Assembly (NCBI RefSeq): GCF_030704685.1
Contig: NZ_JAUZDX010000011.1
Coordinates: 62,001 to 126,000, forward strand
From: Acidovorax sp. A1169
GTDB taxonomy: Bacteria > Pseudomonadota > Gammaproteobacteria > Burkholderiales > Burkholderiaceae_C
DNA: 64,000 nt
Direction: 5' to 3'
Part shown: positions 53,207-62,998 of the stretch, piece after piece
How positions within the stretch are numbered: position 1 is the first letter of the stretch
Layout of the letters: the number at the start of each line of letters is the position of its first letter
The notes under the pieces: generated by a model
What the model was told of the DNA's origin: nothing
Seen by the model: only the letters and a program-made list of their open reading frames with translations
Database searches by the model: none
Made by a program: the position numbers and the translations under genes

Positions 53207-53737
53207 ATGGCAGATTCCTTTTCCTACGAACAACTGATCGCCTCGGGCGAGGGCCGGCTGTTCGACGCTGACAGCGGGCGCCTGCCGCTGCCGCCCATGC
53301 TGATGTTCGACCGCATCACGCACATCGACAGCGATGGTGGCGAGCACGGGCTGGGAAAGGTCCGCGCCGAGCTGGACGTGCGTCCCGACCTCTGGTTCTT
53401 TGCCTGCCACTTCCAGGGTGACCCGGTCATGCCCGGTTGCCTGGGCCTGGACGCCATGTGGCAGCTGATCGGTTTTTACCTGACCTGGCTGCGCCTGCCG
53501 GGCAAGGGCCGCGCCCTGGGCGCCGGCGAAGTCAAGTTCACGGGCGAAGTGGGCCCGGACGTGAAGCTGGTCACTTATGAGATCGACATCAAGCGCGTGA
53601 TCAAGCGCAAACTGGTCATGGCCATCGGTGACGCGCGCCTGTATGCTGACGGCAAGGAAATCTACGTGGCCAGCGACTTGCGCGTGGGCCTGTTCAAGCG
53701 CGAGGAAGCCGGCGAAGCCCCAGGGGAGGCAGCATGA
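53207..53737 (+). CDS. fabA: 3-hydroxydecanoyl-ACP dehydratase/isomerase
   Basis: FabA dehydrates 3-hydroxyacyl-ACP and isomerises the C10 product, starting anaerobic unsaturated fatty acid synthesis. The 176-residue protein has the hot-dog fold with catalytic His in [20 protein letters not shown] (given as [13 protein letters not shown]) and Asp in [15 protein letters not shown], plus [14 protein letters not shown] 53207 is the only good start. Its stop overlaps the fabB ATG (ATGA), the standard pair. Confidence 0.95.
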   Translation: MADSFSYEQLIASGEGRLFDADSGRLPLPPMLMFDRITHIDSDGGEHGLGKVRAELDVRPDLWFFACHFQGDPVMPGCLGLDAMWQLIGFYLTWLRLPGKGRALGAGEVKFTGEVGPDVKLVTYEIDIKRVIKRKLVMAIGDARLYADGKEIYVASDLRVGLFKREEAGEAPGEAA

Positions 53738-54948
53738 AACGCGTGGTCATCACGGGCACGGGCATCGTCTCGTGCATTGGCAATGACAATGCCAGCGTCA
53801 CCGAGTCGCTGCGCGAGAGCCGTCCGGGCATCCGCGCCATGCCCCAGTTCACCGAACTGGGCATGCGCAGCCAGGTGGCCGGTGTGCCGCAGATCAACCT
53901 CGAAGAGCTGATCGACCGCAAGCAGCTGCGCTTCATGGGTGATGCGGCGGCCTATGCCCACATTTCGCTGGCCAACGCTATTGCCGAATCGGGCCTTACG
54001 CCCGAGCAGGTCTCTCACCCGCGCACCGGGCTCATCATGGGCTCGGGCGGCGGCTCGCCCGCCAACCAGATCGAGGCTGCGGACATCCTGCGCAGCAAGG
54101 GCATCCGCCGCGTGGGGCCTTACCAGGTCACGCGCTGCATGAGCTCCACCGTGTCCGCCTGCCTGTCGACCAATTTCGGCATCAAGGGCATCAACTACTC
54201 CATCACCTCGGCCTGCAGCACCTCGGCGCACTGCATCGGCGCAGCCGCCCAGCAGATCGCCTGGGGCATGCAGGACGTGATGTTCGCCGGTGGCGGCGAA
54301 GAAGTCAGCTGGGGCATGGGCCTGCTGTTCGACGCCATGGGCGCCATGTCCAGCGCCTACAACGCCACGCCCGAAAAAGCCTCGCGCGCCTATGACGCCC
54401 ACCGCGACGGCTTCGTGCTGTCGGGCGGCGGCGGTGCCGTGGTGCTCGAAAGCCTGGAACATGCACAGGCACGCGGCGCCACCATCCTGGGCGAAATCGT
54501 CGGTTTCGGCGCCACCTCGGACGGCGCCGACATGGTCGCCCCCTCGGGTGACGGCGCCATCGCCTGCATGCGCCAGGCCATCGCCACGGTGGACGGCCCC
54601 ATCGACTACATCAACACCCACGGCACCTCCACGCCCGTGGGCGACGTGCCCGAGCTGCGTGCCATCCGCGAAGTCTTCGGCGACGCCATTCCCCCGTTCT
54701 CGTCCACCAAGTCGCTCACCGGCCACTCGCTGGGCGCCACCGGTGTGCAGGAGGCGATCTACTGCCTTTTGATGCTGCGCCAGGGCTTCATCGCCGGCTC
54801 GGCCAACATCGAAAACCTGGAGCCCGCTGCCGAGGGCATGCCCCTGGTGCGCGAGACGCGCGATGCGCCGATCCGCACCGCGCTGTCCAACAGCTTCGGC
54901 TTTGGCGGCACCAATGCCAGCCTCGTTTTGCGCCGTTGGGATAACTGA
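53734..54948 (+). CDS. fabB: 3-oxoacyl-ACP synthase I
   Basis: FabB elongates the cis-3-decenoyl product of FabA. The 404-residue enzyme has the catalytic Cys in [13 protein letters not shown] and the two His in [14 protein letters not shown] and [15 protein letters not shown], with a C-terminal [16 protein letters not shown] loop. Length and motifs are those of KAS I rather than KAS II. It ends at a strong hairpin terminator. Together with fabA it supplies membrane unsaturated fatty acids. Confidence 0.95.
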   Translation: MKRVVITGTGIVSCIGNDNASVTESLRESRPGIRAMPQFTELGMRSQVAGVPQINLEELIDRKQLRFMGDAAAYAHISLANAIAESGLTPEQVSHPRTGLIMGSGGGSPANQIEAADILRSKGIRRVGPYQVTRCMSSTVSACLSTNFGIKGINYSITSACSTSAHCIGAAAQQIAWGMQDVMFAGGGEEVSWGMGLLFDAMGAMSSAYNATPEKASRAYDAHRDGFVLSGGGGAVVLESLEHAQARGATILGEIVGFGATSDGADMVAPSGDGAIACMRQAIATVDGPIDYINTHGTSTPVGDVPELRAIREVFGDAIPPFSSTKSLTGHSLGATGVQEAIYCLLMLRQGFIAGSANIENLEPAAEGMPLVRETRDAPIRTALSNSFGFGGTNASLVLRRWDN

Positions 54949-54966
54949 TCCGCGTAATCCTCCCGC

Positions 54967-55001
54967 AACCCGCCATCCTGCACGGGATGAGCGGGTTTTT
55001 T
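54967..55001 (+). terminator. Rho-independent terminator of fabA-fabB
   Basis: AACCCGC (54967-54973) and GCGGGTT (54991-54997) enclose an inner ATCC/GGAT pairing and are followed by a T tract. It lies 18 bases after the fabB stop and just inside the end of the convergent LysR gene. Confidence 0.88.
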
Positions 55002-55912
55002 CATGCCCTCTGGTTCTGGGATGACAGGGCTTGGTGCAACAAGCCGGGGAGCATGGCCAGCATGCGCGTGGCCTGCAGGCCTGGGGGCAGGGCGCGGGCG
55101 TGGTAGCAGTACAGCGACATGGGCGGCAGTTCGTGCAGCTCCACGGCCACCATGGCCTCTGGGTCGAGTTGGGTGGCGGTGAGAAAGTCGACCACCGTCC
55201 AGCCCATGCCCCGGCGCACCAGGTCCAGCGCCAGGCGCGAGGTCTGCACCTGCAGCCCCGGGCCGGCGGGCGTGCCCAGGCGCTGGGCGATCTCGTCGAT
55301 GGACTGGCGCATGGGGTCGTCCCCCACCAGCCGGATCACAGGCACCTGGGCCAGCCGGGCGGCGGGCGTCACGGCACGCGGCGCACGCGTCCACACCGAC
55401 TGTGCCACCGCCAGGTACATGCGGCCGCTGACCAGCAGGTCGCTGCGCACCTGCGGATGCGGGTGCTTGTAGAAGCCCAGGCAGAAGTCCACGCTGCGCG
55501 TGAGCAGCGCCTGCGTCATCTGGTCCTGGTGGATGGTGCGCACCTCCACACCCACCTGCGGGTAGCGCAGCGCATGCTCCTGCAGCACCAGGGGCAGGAA
55601 TTCGTGTGTGATGGACGGAATGGCCGCCAGGCGCACGTCCCCGGTGTCGCTGGTGCCCAGGTTGCGCGCCGTGCGGCGCAATGCGTCGAGCTGGCGGTGG
55701 ATGCCGCTGGACTCGGCTGCCAGCACCTGGGCCTCGGGTGTGGGCGTCAGGCCAGCCGGCGTGCGCACGAACAGGCGGTAGCCCAGCTGCAGCTCGGTGT
55801 GCGCCACGGCCTTGCTCACGGCCGAGGGGGTGATGCACAGCAGGCGCGCTGCCGCGCTCATGTTGCCGGTTTGCAGCACGGCCTGGAACACCTCGAGTTG
55901 GCGCAGGTTCAT
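55001..55912 (-). CDS. LysR-family transcriptional regulator
   Basis: The 303-residue regulator begins MNLRQLEVFQAVLQTGNMSA, followed by the helix-turn-helix AARLLCITPSAVSKAVAHTE, and has a typical substrate-binding domain. It is divergent from the exported asparaginase gene across 155 bases, so control of that gene is likely; the effector is unknown. The gap is AT-richer than its surroundings and should hold the LysR-binding site, but I could not pick out a convincing T-N11-A site. Confidence 0.88.
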   Translation of the reverse strand: MNLRQLEVFQAVLQTGNMSAAARLLCITPSAVSKAVAHTELQLGYRLFVRTPAGLTPTPEAQVLAAESSGIHRQLDALRRTARNLGTSDTGDVRLAAIPSITHEFLPLVLQEHALRYPQVGVEVRTIHQDQMTQALLTRSVDFCLGFYKHPHPQVRSDLLVSGRMYLAVAQSVWTRAPRAVTPAARLAQVPVIRLVGDDPMRQSIDEIAQRLGTPAGPGLQVQTSRLALDLVRRGMGWTVVDFLTATQLDPEAMVAVELHELPPMSLYCYHARALPPGLQATRMLAMLPGLLHQALSSQNQRA

Positions 55913-55944
55913 GGGTATGAGTGAAATTCACAAGGAAGGGCTGA

Positions 55945-57138
<1,194 letters not shown>

Positions 57139-57141
57139 TTT

Positions 57142-57453
57142 TTGACTTGGCGCACCACGCGTGCGCCGACCGGTCGCCCCAAGGGGCGGCCACCGGTGCG
57201 CACCGGCAGACTGCCCGCGCAACTGGTTGGAAAGGCCGGGGCTCCAAAAGGGCCCCGGCCTTTGTACTTGGTGCTTTGTTTTCGCGCTCTGGCGCGGCCT
57301 CCCTGGGCCTTGCGAGCGAAGGCCCGCTGCAGCGCCGTAAAATCACGGGTTTTGCGCGCACGCTGCAAAGGCCCCCAAGGGCCTGTCCGCTGCGTGCGCC
57401 CGGCTTTTTCATCCCCTTTTGCCCGGCCCTGGTCCGCCAGCGCCGCAGACGCC
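57142..57453. other. 312-base gap between ansB and glyQ with two hairpins
   Basis: I see no gene. One hairpin is ACCGG-T-CGCCCC with GGGCG-G-CC-ACCGGT around 57169-57196, without a T tract. A second, stronger one pairs GGCCGGGGC (57234-57242) with GCCCCGGCC (57252-57260) and is followed by TTTGT, so it may terminate ansB transcripts. The glyQ promoter should lie in the remainder. Confidence 0.55.
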
Positions 57454-58374
57454 ATGTTGACATTCCAGCAAATCATCCTGAAGCTGCAGTCCTACTGGGA
57501 CGCGCAGGGCTGCGCCCTTTTGCAGCCCTACGACATGGAAGTGGGCGCTGGCACCTCGCACACCGCCACCTTCCTGCGCGCCATCGGCCCCGAGCCCTGG
57601 AAAGCCGCCTACGTGCAGCCCAGCCGCCGCCCCAAGGATGGCCGCTATGGCGAGAACCCCAACCGCCTGCAGCACTACTACCAGTTCCAGGTGGTTCTGA
57701 AGCCCGCACCGGCCAACATCCTGGAGCTCTACCTGGGCTCGCTCGAAGCCCTGGGTTTCGATCTCAAGAAGAACGACATCCGCTTCGTCGAAGACGACTG
57801 GGAGAACCCCACCCTGGGTGCCTGGGGCCTGGGCTGGGAAGTCTGGCTCAACGGCATGGAAGTGACGCAGTTCACCTACTTCCAGCAGGTGGGCGGCATC
57901 GACTGCAAGCCCGCCACAGGCGAGATCACCTATGGCCTGGAGCGCCTGGCCATGTACCTGCAGGGCGTGGACAACGTCTACAACCTGACCTGGACCGAGG
58001 GAGCGGACGGCTCGAAATTGAGCTATGGCGACGTCTACAAGCAAAACGAGGTGGAGCAGTCCACCTACAACTTCGAGCACAGCGACGCCGACTTCTTGTT
58101 CACCGCCTTCAATGCGCATGAAAAGCAGGCCAAGCACCTCATGGAGCAGCAACTCGCCCTGCCGGCCTACGAGCAAGTGCTCAAGGCGGCGCACAGCTTC
58201 AACCTGCTGGATGCGCGCGGGGCGATCAGCGTGACCGAACGCGCTGCCTACATCGGCCGCATCCGCAACCTGGCGCGCGCCGTGGCGCAAAGCTACTACG
58301 AGAGCCGCGAGCGCCTGGGCTTTCCCATGGCCCCCCGCGAATGGGTGGAGCAAATGCCCAAGAAAGCCGCCTGA
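57454..58374 (+). CDS. glyQ: Glycyl-tRNA synthetase alpha subunit
   Basis: This is the catalytic subunit of the alpha2beta2-type bacterial GlyRS. The 306-residue product begins [20 protein letters not shown] and contains [60 protein letters not shown] and [10 protein letters not shown], all family signatures. ATG 57454 is the conserved start; the frame is open upstream through the intergenic region. It is followed by glyS after 23 bases. Confidence 0.96.
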   Translation: MLTFQQIILKLQSYWDAQGCALLQPYDMEVGAGTSHTATFLRAIGPEPWKAAYVQPSRRPKDGRYGENPNRLQHYYQFQVVLKPAPANILELYLGSLEALGFDLKKNDIRFVEDDWENPTLGAWGLGWEVWLNGMEVTQFTYFQQVGGIDCKPATGEITYGLERLAMYLQGVDNVYNLTWTEGADGSKLSYGDVYKQNEVEQSTYNFEHSDADFLFTAFNAHEKQAKHLMEQQLALPAYEQVLKAAHSFNLLDARGAISVTERAAYIGRIRNLARAVAQSYYESRERLGFPMAPREWVEQMPKKAA

Positions 58375-58397
58375 GCCACCGCCGGAGCCCCTGAAAA

Positions 58398-60536
58398 ATG
58401 ACAACGCAAAATCTTCTGGTCGAACTGTTTGTGGAAGAGCTGCCTCCCAAGGTGCTCAAGAAGCTGGGCGACGCCTTTGCCGGCGTGCTGGCCGAGCAAC
58501 TCAAGGCCCTGGGCCTGGCCACGCCCGCATCCGCCGTGACGGCATTCGCTTCGCCGCGCCGCCTGGCCGCGCACGTGACGGCCGTGGCCGGCAAGGCCGC
58601 CGACAAGGCCGTGCAGCAAAAGCTCATGCCCGTGACGGTGGGCCTGGATGCCAGCGGCAACGCCACGCCCGCACTGCTCAAGAAGCTGCAGGCCCTGGGT
58701 GCGGACGTGTCCGACCCGGCAGCGGCCGTGGCCGCCTTGAAGCGCGCCCCCGACGGCAAGGCCGAGGCGCTGTTCTATGACAGCGTGGTGCCTGGCGCCA
58801 CGCTGGAAGAGGGGTTGCAGAAGGCACTTCTGGAATCCATCGCCAAGCTGCCCATTCCCAAGGTCATGAGCTACCAGCTCGAGTCCGACTGCGAACTGCC
58901 CGGCTGGACCAGCGTGAATTTCGTGCGCCCCGCGCATGGCCTGGTGGCGCTGCATGGCAGCACCGTGGTGCCCGTGAAGGCGCTGGGCCTGAAAGCCGGC
59001 AACAGCACCCTGGGCCACCGCTTCGAGGCGGCCGTGTCGCCCGTGGTGTTCCAGGACGCCGACAGCTATGCCGCCACGCTGCACAAGGACGGAGCGGTGA
59101 TCGCTTCGTTCGCCGAGCGCAAGGCCGAGATCGCGCGCCAACTGGCGGCCGCCGCCGCCAAGGTGGGCAACGGTGCCCGCCCCATCGAGGACGACGCGCT
59201 GTTCGACGAAGTCACCGCGCTGGTCGAGCGCCCCAACGTGCTGACCTGCGCGTTCGAGCAGGAATTCCTCGACGTGCCGCAAGAGTGCCTGATCCTCACC
59301 ATGAAGGCCAACCAGAAGTATTTCCCGCTGCTGGACGCCGCGGGCAAGCTGACGCACCAGTTCCTGGTGGTGAGCAACATCAGCCCAGAGGACGCGAGCT
59401 TCGTGATCGGCGGCAACGAGCGCGTGGTGCGCCCGCGCCTGGCTGATGCCAAGTTTTTCTTCGACCAGGACCGCAAGAAGACCCTGGCATCGCGCGTGGA
59501 TGGCCTGTCCAAGGTGGTCTACCACAACAAGCTGGGCACCCAGGGCGAGCGCGTGGAGCGCGTGCGCGCCATTGCCAAGGCCATTGCCGGGCAACTGGGC
59601 GATGTCACTCTGGTGGCGCAGGCCGATCAGGCCGCTATGCTGGCCAAGACCGACCTGGTGACCGACATGGTCGGCGAGTTCCCTGAGTTGCAGGGCACCA
59701 TGGGCCGCTACTACGCGCTCAACGACGGTCTGGGCGAGGTGGTGGCCGATGCCATCGAAGACCACTACAAGCCGCGCTTTGCCGGCGACACGCTGCCGCG
59801 CAACACCGCTGGCGTGGTGGTGGCCCTGGCCGACAAGCTCGAAACCCTGGTCGGCATGTTCGGCATCGGCAACCTGCCCACGGGCGACCGCGACCCGTTC
59901 GCGCTGCGTCGCCATGCGCTGGGGGTGATCCGCATGCTGGTCGAAAAGGATCTGCCGCTGAGTTTCCAAGCCATTGCCACGGCCGCCTATGATGGATTCC
60001 CTGCAGGTTTGATTGCTGATGCTCGGACGGAACTTTCATTATTCCTCCTTGATCGTCTGAAGGGCTACTTGAAGGATTTGGGCTACGGTGTAGCTGAGAT
60101 CGAAGCGGTCGTAAATGCCCAAGGGATGAGTACGTGGCGCGATTTACCTGCTCGACTCGCTGCCGTGCGTGCCTTTGCCGCGCTGCCCGAAAGCCCGGCC
60201 CTGGCTGCCGCCAACAAGCGCGTGGCCAACATCCTCAAGAAGGCCGGCGAGGTGGACGCCCACGTCAACCCCGAGCTGCTGCAGGAAAAGGCCGAGCAGG
60301 ATTTGTATGCGGCGCTGCAGCGCTTCGTGCCCGAGGCCAATGCGCAGTTCGACGCGGGTGACTACACGGCATCGCTGCAGACCCTGGCCGTGCTGCGCGC
60401 CCCGGTGGACGCCTTCTTCGACGACGTGATGGTGAACGCCGAGCAGATGGACCTGCGCCTGAATCGCCAGGGCCTGCTCAAGAGCCTGCACGACGCGATG
60501 AACCGGGTAGCCGACCTCTCCCGCCTGGCGGCGTGA
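58398..60536 (+). CDS. glyS: Glycyl-tRNA synthetase beta subunit
   Basis: The 712-residue beta subunit binds tRNA-Gly. It starts NLLVELFVEELPPKVLKKLG and contains FVRPAHGLVALHG, TLGHRFEA, ILTMKANQKYFPLLD, RVVRPRLADAKFFFDQDRK (with the HD-like region KTDLVTDMVGEFPELQGTMG) and LPTGDRDPFALRRHALGVIR. The C-terminal anticodon-binding-like domain ends DLSRLAA. Codon use shifts sharply between about 59985 and 60165 (TTA, ATT, AAT, TCA, GTA) while the frame stays open. It leads into gmhB after 35 bases. Confidence 0.95.
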   Translation: MTTQNLLVELFVEELPPKVLKKLGDAFAGVLAEQLKALGLATPASAVTAFASPRRLAAHVTAVAGKAADKAVQQKLMPVTVGLDASGNATPALLKKLQALGADVSDPAAAVAALKRAPDGKAEALFYDSVVPGATLEEGLQKALLESIAKLPIPKVMSYQLESDCELPGWTSVNFVRPAHGLVALHGSTVVPVKALGLKAGNSTLGHRFEAAVSPVVFQDADSYAATLHKDGAVIASFAERKAEIARQLAAAAAKVGNGARPIEDDALFDEVTALVERPNVLTCAFEQEFLDVPQECLILTMKANQKYFPLLDAAGKLTHQFLVVSNISPEDASFVIGGNERVVRPRLADAKFFFDQDRKKTLASRVDGLSKVVYHNKLGTQGERVERVRAIAKAIAGQLGDVTLVAQADQAAMLAKTDLVTDMVGEFPELQGTMGRYYALNDGLGEVVADAIEDHYKPRFAGDTLPRNTAGVVVALADKLETLVGMFGIGNLPTGDRDPFALRRHALGVIRMLVEKDLPLSFQAIATAAYDGFPAGLIADARTELSLFLLDRLKGYLKDLGYGVAEIEAVVNAQGMSTWRDLPARLAAVRAFAALPESPALAAANKRVANILKKAGEVDAHVNPELLQEKAEQDLYAALQRFVPEANAQFDAGDYTASLQTLAVLRAPVDAFFDDVMVNAEQMDLRLNRQGLLKSLHDAMNRVADLSRLAA

Positions 60537-60571
60537 CCTGCTAGGCTGGCGTCTGTCACAAGGGGACCCCC

Positions 60572-61141
60572 ATGAAACTCGCCATCCTGGACCGCGACGG
60601 CACGTTGAACCCGCTGGGTGAGGACTTCGTCACTTCGCCCGAGGAATGGACGGCCGTTCCCGGCGCGCTCGAGGCCATTGCACGGCTGAACCACGCCGGC
60701 TGGCATGTGGCACTTGCCACCAACCAGCCGGGTCTGGGGCGCGGGCTGTTCGACGTGGTGGCGCTCAACGCCATCCACGCCAAGATGCACAAACAGCTTT
60801 CGGCCGTGGGCGGGCGCATCGACGCCGTGTTCTATTGCCCCCATGCGCCCGACGAGGACTGCGCCTGCCGCAAGCCCGGCCCGGGCCTGCTCGAGCAGAT
60901 CAGCGACCGCTATGGCGTGGAGCGCAATGACGTGCAGGTGGTGGGCAGCTGCCTGGCGCACCTGCAGGCCGGCGCCGCGCTCGGTGCGCAACTGCACCTG
61001 GTGTGCACGGGCAGTTCCGCCGGCGTGGTGCCGGGCCAGGCGCTGCCGCCCGGCTATCCCCCCGGCACGCAGGTGCATGCGAGCCTGGCGGCCTTCGTCG
61101 AGCAGTTGCTGCCGGCCGCCATCCCTTTGATGGCGGTCTGA
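60572..61141 (+). CDS. gmhB: GmhB-like HAD phosphatase with altered motifs II and IV
   Basis: GmhB removes the 7-phosphate of heptose bisphosphate in lipopolysaccharide core synthesis. The 189-residue product has motif I DRDGTLN (Asp7 and Asp9), the zinc-binding Cys89/His91/Cys97/Cys99 set (CPHAPDEDCAC) and Lys101. Motif II, normally NQSG, reads NQPG (Pro53). Motif IV, normally VGDxxxDL, reads VGSCLAHL (Ser126 and His130), so both acidic residues that hold Mg are gone. Activity is therefore doubtful. The glyS-gmhB-plsC order is the usual one. Confidence 0.85.
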   Translation: MKLAILDRDGTLNPLGEDFVTSPEEWTAVPGALEAIARLNHAGWHVALATNQPGLGRGLFDVVALNAIHAKMHKQLSAVGGRIDAVFYCPHAPDEDCACRKPGPGLLEQISDRYGVERNDVQVVGSCLAHLQAGAALGAQLHLVCTGSSAGVVPGQALPPGYPPGTQVHASLAAFVEQLLPAAIPLMAV

Positions 61142-61210
61142 CCCACAGCGCCCCTTGGTGCCCGCCGCACGCCTTTGCTGCGGCGGCACCCATCGCAAGA
61201 CCTTTTCACC

Positions 61211-61969
61211 ATGGCCCTGATCCGCTCCATCATTCACCTGCTCTGGATGGCGACCACCGTCATGCCCTATGCGCTGGCCATCATGTTGGGCACATTGCTC
61301 GGCGTGCGCGGCCTGCCGCTGTACCGCATAGCGGCCGCATGGCTGTCGCTGTGCATCAGCGGCGCACGGGTGCTGCTGGACATCCGCACCCGGGTGACGG
61401 GCATGGAGAACCTGCCCCAGGGCGAGAACGAGGGCGCAATCCTGCTGGTCAAGCACCAGTCCACGTACGAGACCTTTCTGATGCCCACGATCATGCCGCA
61501 CCCGCTGGCCTACGTGTTCAAGAAGGAGCTGCTGTACGTGCCCTTCTTCGGCTGGGCCATCGGCCGGCTGGACATGATCCACATCGACCGCAGCCAGCGC
61601 GCCCAGGCCTTCAGCAAGGTGGTGGAGCAGGGCAAGGACCTGCTGGCCAAGGGCATCTGGATCATCATGTTCCCCGAGGGCACGCGCATCGAGCGTGGCC
61701 AGAAGGGCACCTACAAGACCGGCGGCACCCGCCTGGCCATCGACACCGGCGCACCGGTGGTGCCGATTGCCGTGACCTCGGCCAAGGTTTGGTCGCGCAA
61801 GGCCTTCGTCAAGCGCCCCGGTGTGGTGGACGTGTCCATCGGCAAGCCCATTTCCAGCGTCGGGCGCGAGCCGGAAGAGCTGATGCGCGAGGTCGAGGAC
61901 TGGATCGAGGCCGAAATGCGCCGCCTCGACCCCGAGGCCTATCCCGCGGCCGCACTGACGGCGCCCTGA
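61211..61969 (+). CDS. plsC: 1-acylglycerol-3-phosphate acyltransferase
   Basis: The enzyme makes phosphatidic acid at the inner membrane. The 252-residue product has one or two N-terminal hydrophobic helices, the acyltransferase box LLVKHQSTYETFL (His82; HX4E with Glu87 rather than HX4D), FGWAIGRLDMIHIDRSQ, and the glycerophosphate-binding IMFPEGTRIERGQKG and VVPIAVTSAKVW. ATG 61211 follows the previous stop by 69 bases. The Glu variant of the box is, from memory, not rare in betaproteobacteria. Confidence 0.92.
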   Translation: MALIRSIIHLLWMATTVMPYALAIMLGTLLGVRGLPLYRIAAAWLSLCISGARVLLDIRTRVTGMENLPQGENEGAILLVKHQSTYETFLMPTIMPHPLAYVFKKELLYVPFFGWAIGRLDMIHIDRSQRAQAFSKVVEQGKDLLAKGIWIIMFPEGTRIERGQKGTYKTGGTRLAIDTGAPVVPIAVTSAKVWSRKAFVKRPGVVDVSIGKPISSVGREPEELMREVEDWIEAEMRRLDPEAYPAAALTAP

Positions 61970-61984
61970 TCGGACCCCATTCCC

Positions 61985-62932
61985 ATGATGCAGCGGCTCG
62001 TGCAACTGGCGTTGGACTTCTTCGACACCCCGCCTGCCAGCCCCGCACCGGCGCCCAAGGCGGTCGAGCCACCGCCGGCGGCCAGGATTCCCGTGGCCGC
62101 ACCGCCCCGGCCCGTGGGTCCGCCTGCGGTCCCGCTGCCTTCGCTGCTGTCTCCCGCCGAATTCCGCCACCCCGAGGCCAAACGCGAACTGCTGCTGGGT
62201 GATGCCGTGGTGGCGTATGCGCTGCAGCGCGCGCGCCGGCGCACCATCGGCTTCAGTGTCGGGCCGGACGGCCTCTCTGTGCGCGCCCCCAGCTGGGTGA
62301 CCCTGGGCGCCATCGACGCGGCGCTGCGCGAAAAGTCCGAGTGGATCGTGCGCAAGCTCGGCGAGGCGCGTGAGCGCCAGCAGCGCATGGAAGGCGGGCG
62401 CATCGTCTGGGCCGACGGCGCCGTGCTGCCCTACCTGGGCCGGCCGGTCACCGTGGTGCTCGACCCCGCGCATGGCTTCAGCGGCCGTGGTGGGCAACTC
62501 AAAGCCATCGCCTCGGCCGAGGACCCGGATGCACCGCTGGCCTCGCGCCTGCACATCGGCCTGCCGCACAGCGCGGGCCCCGCGCAGATCCGCGATGCCG
62601 TGCAGGCCTGGCTGATGCGCGATGCCAAGCGCCATTTCACAGCGCGGCTGGAGCACTTTGCGCCGCTGCTGGGCGTGCGCTGGACCAGCCTGCGCCTGTC
62701 GAGCGCGCAGACGCGCTGGGGCAGCGCCAAGGCCGACGGCTCCATCCGCCTGAACTGGCGCCTGCTGCACTACCGGCCTGCGGTCATCGACTACGTGGTG
62801 GCGCACGAGCTGGCCCACCTGCGCGTGATGGACCACAGCCCGCGTTTCTGGGACACGGTGGCCACCGTGGTGCCGGACTACGCGGCCCTGCGCAACCACC
62901 TGCGCGATGAGCCAGCCCCGCTCTGGGATTGA
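61985..62932 (+). CDS. YgjP-like zinc metallopeptidase (DUF45/M48-related)
   Basis: The 315-residue protein has a Pro/Ala-rich first 60 residues and then the DUF45 domain: RRTIGFSVGPDGLSVRAPSW, KSEWIVRKLGEARERQQ, TRWGSAKADGSIRLNWRLLH and the zinc site VAHELAHLRVMDHSPRFWDT (HExxH plus a downstream His). Its role is not well known. It is 15 bases downstream of plsC and probably in the same transcript. Confidence 0.85.
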   Translation: MMQRLVQLALDFFDTPPASPAPAPKAVEPPPAARIPVAAPPRPVGPPAVPLPSLLSPAEFRHPEAKRELLLGDAVVAYALQRARRRTIGFSVGPDGLSVRAPSWVTLGAIDAALREKSEWIVRKLGEARERQQRMEGGRIVWADGAVLPYLGRPVTVVLDPAHGFSGRGGQLKAIASAEDPDAPLASRLHIGLPHSAGPAQIRDAVQAWLMRDAKRHFTARLEHFAPLLGVRWTSLRLSSAQTRWGSAKADGSIRLNWRLLHYRPAVIDYVVAHELAHLRVMDHSPRFWDTVATVVPDYAALRNHLRDEPAPLWD

Positions 62933-62998
62933 GCGCGCGCAGGGCGGGGCGAAACCGGGCGCGGCAAAATGGCGGAAACCACCGCATTCAGGCCCACC

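Noticed and set aside
57142-57453. N-terminal extension of GlyQ through the ansB-glyQ gap
   Set aside because: The frame is open upstream of ATG 57454, but the residues are Arg/Pro-rich without homology, while the family start is exactly at 57454.
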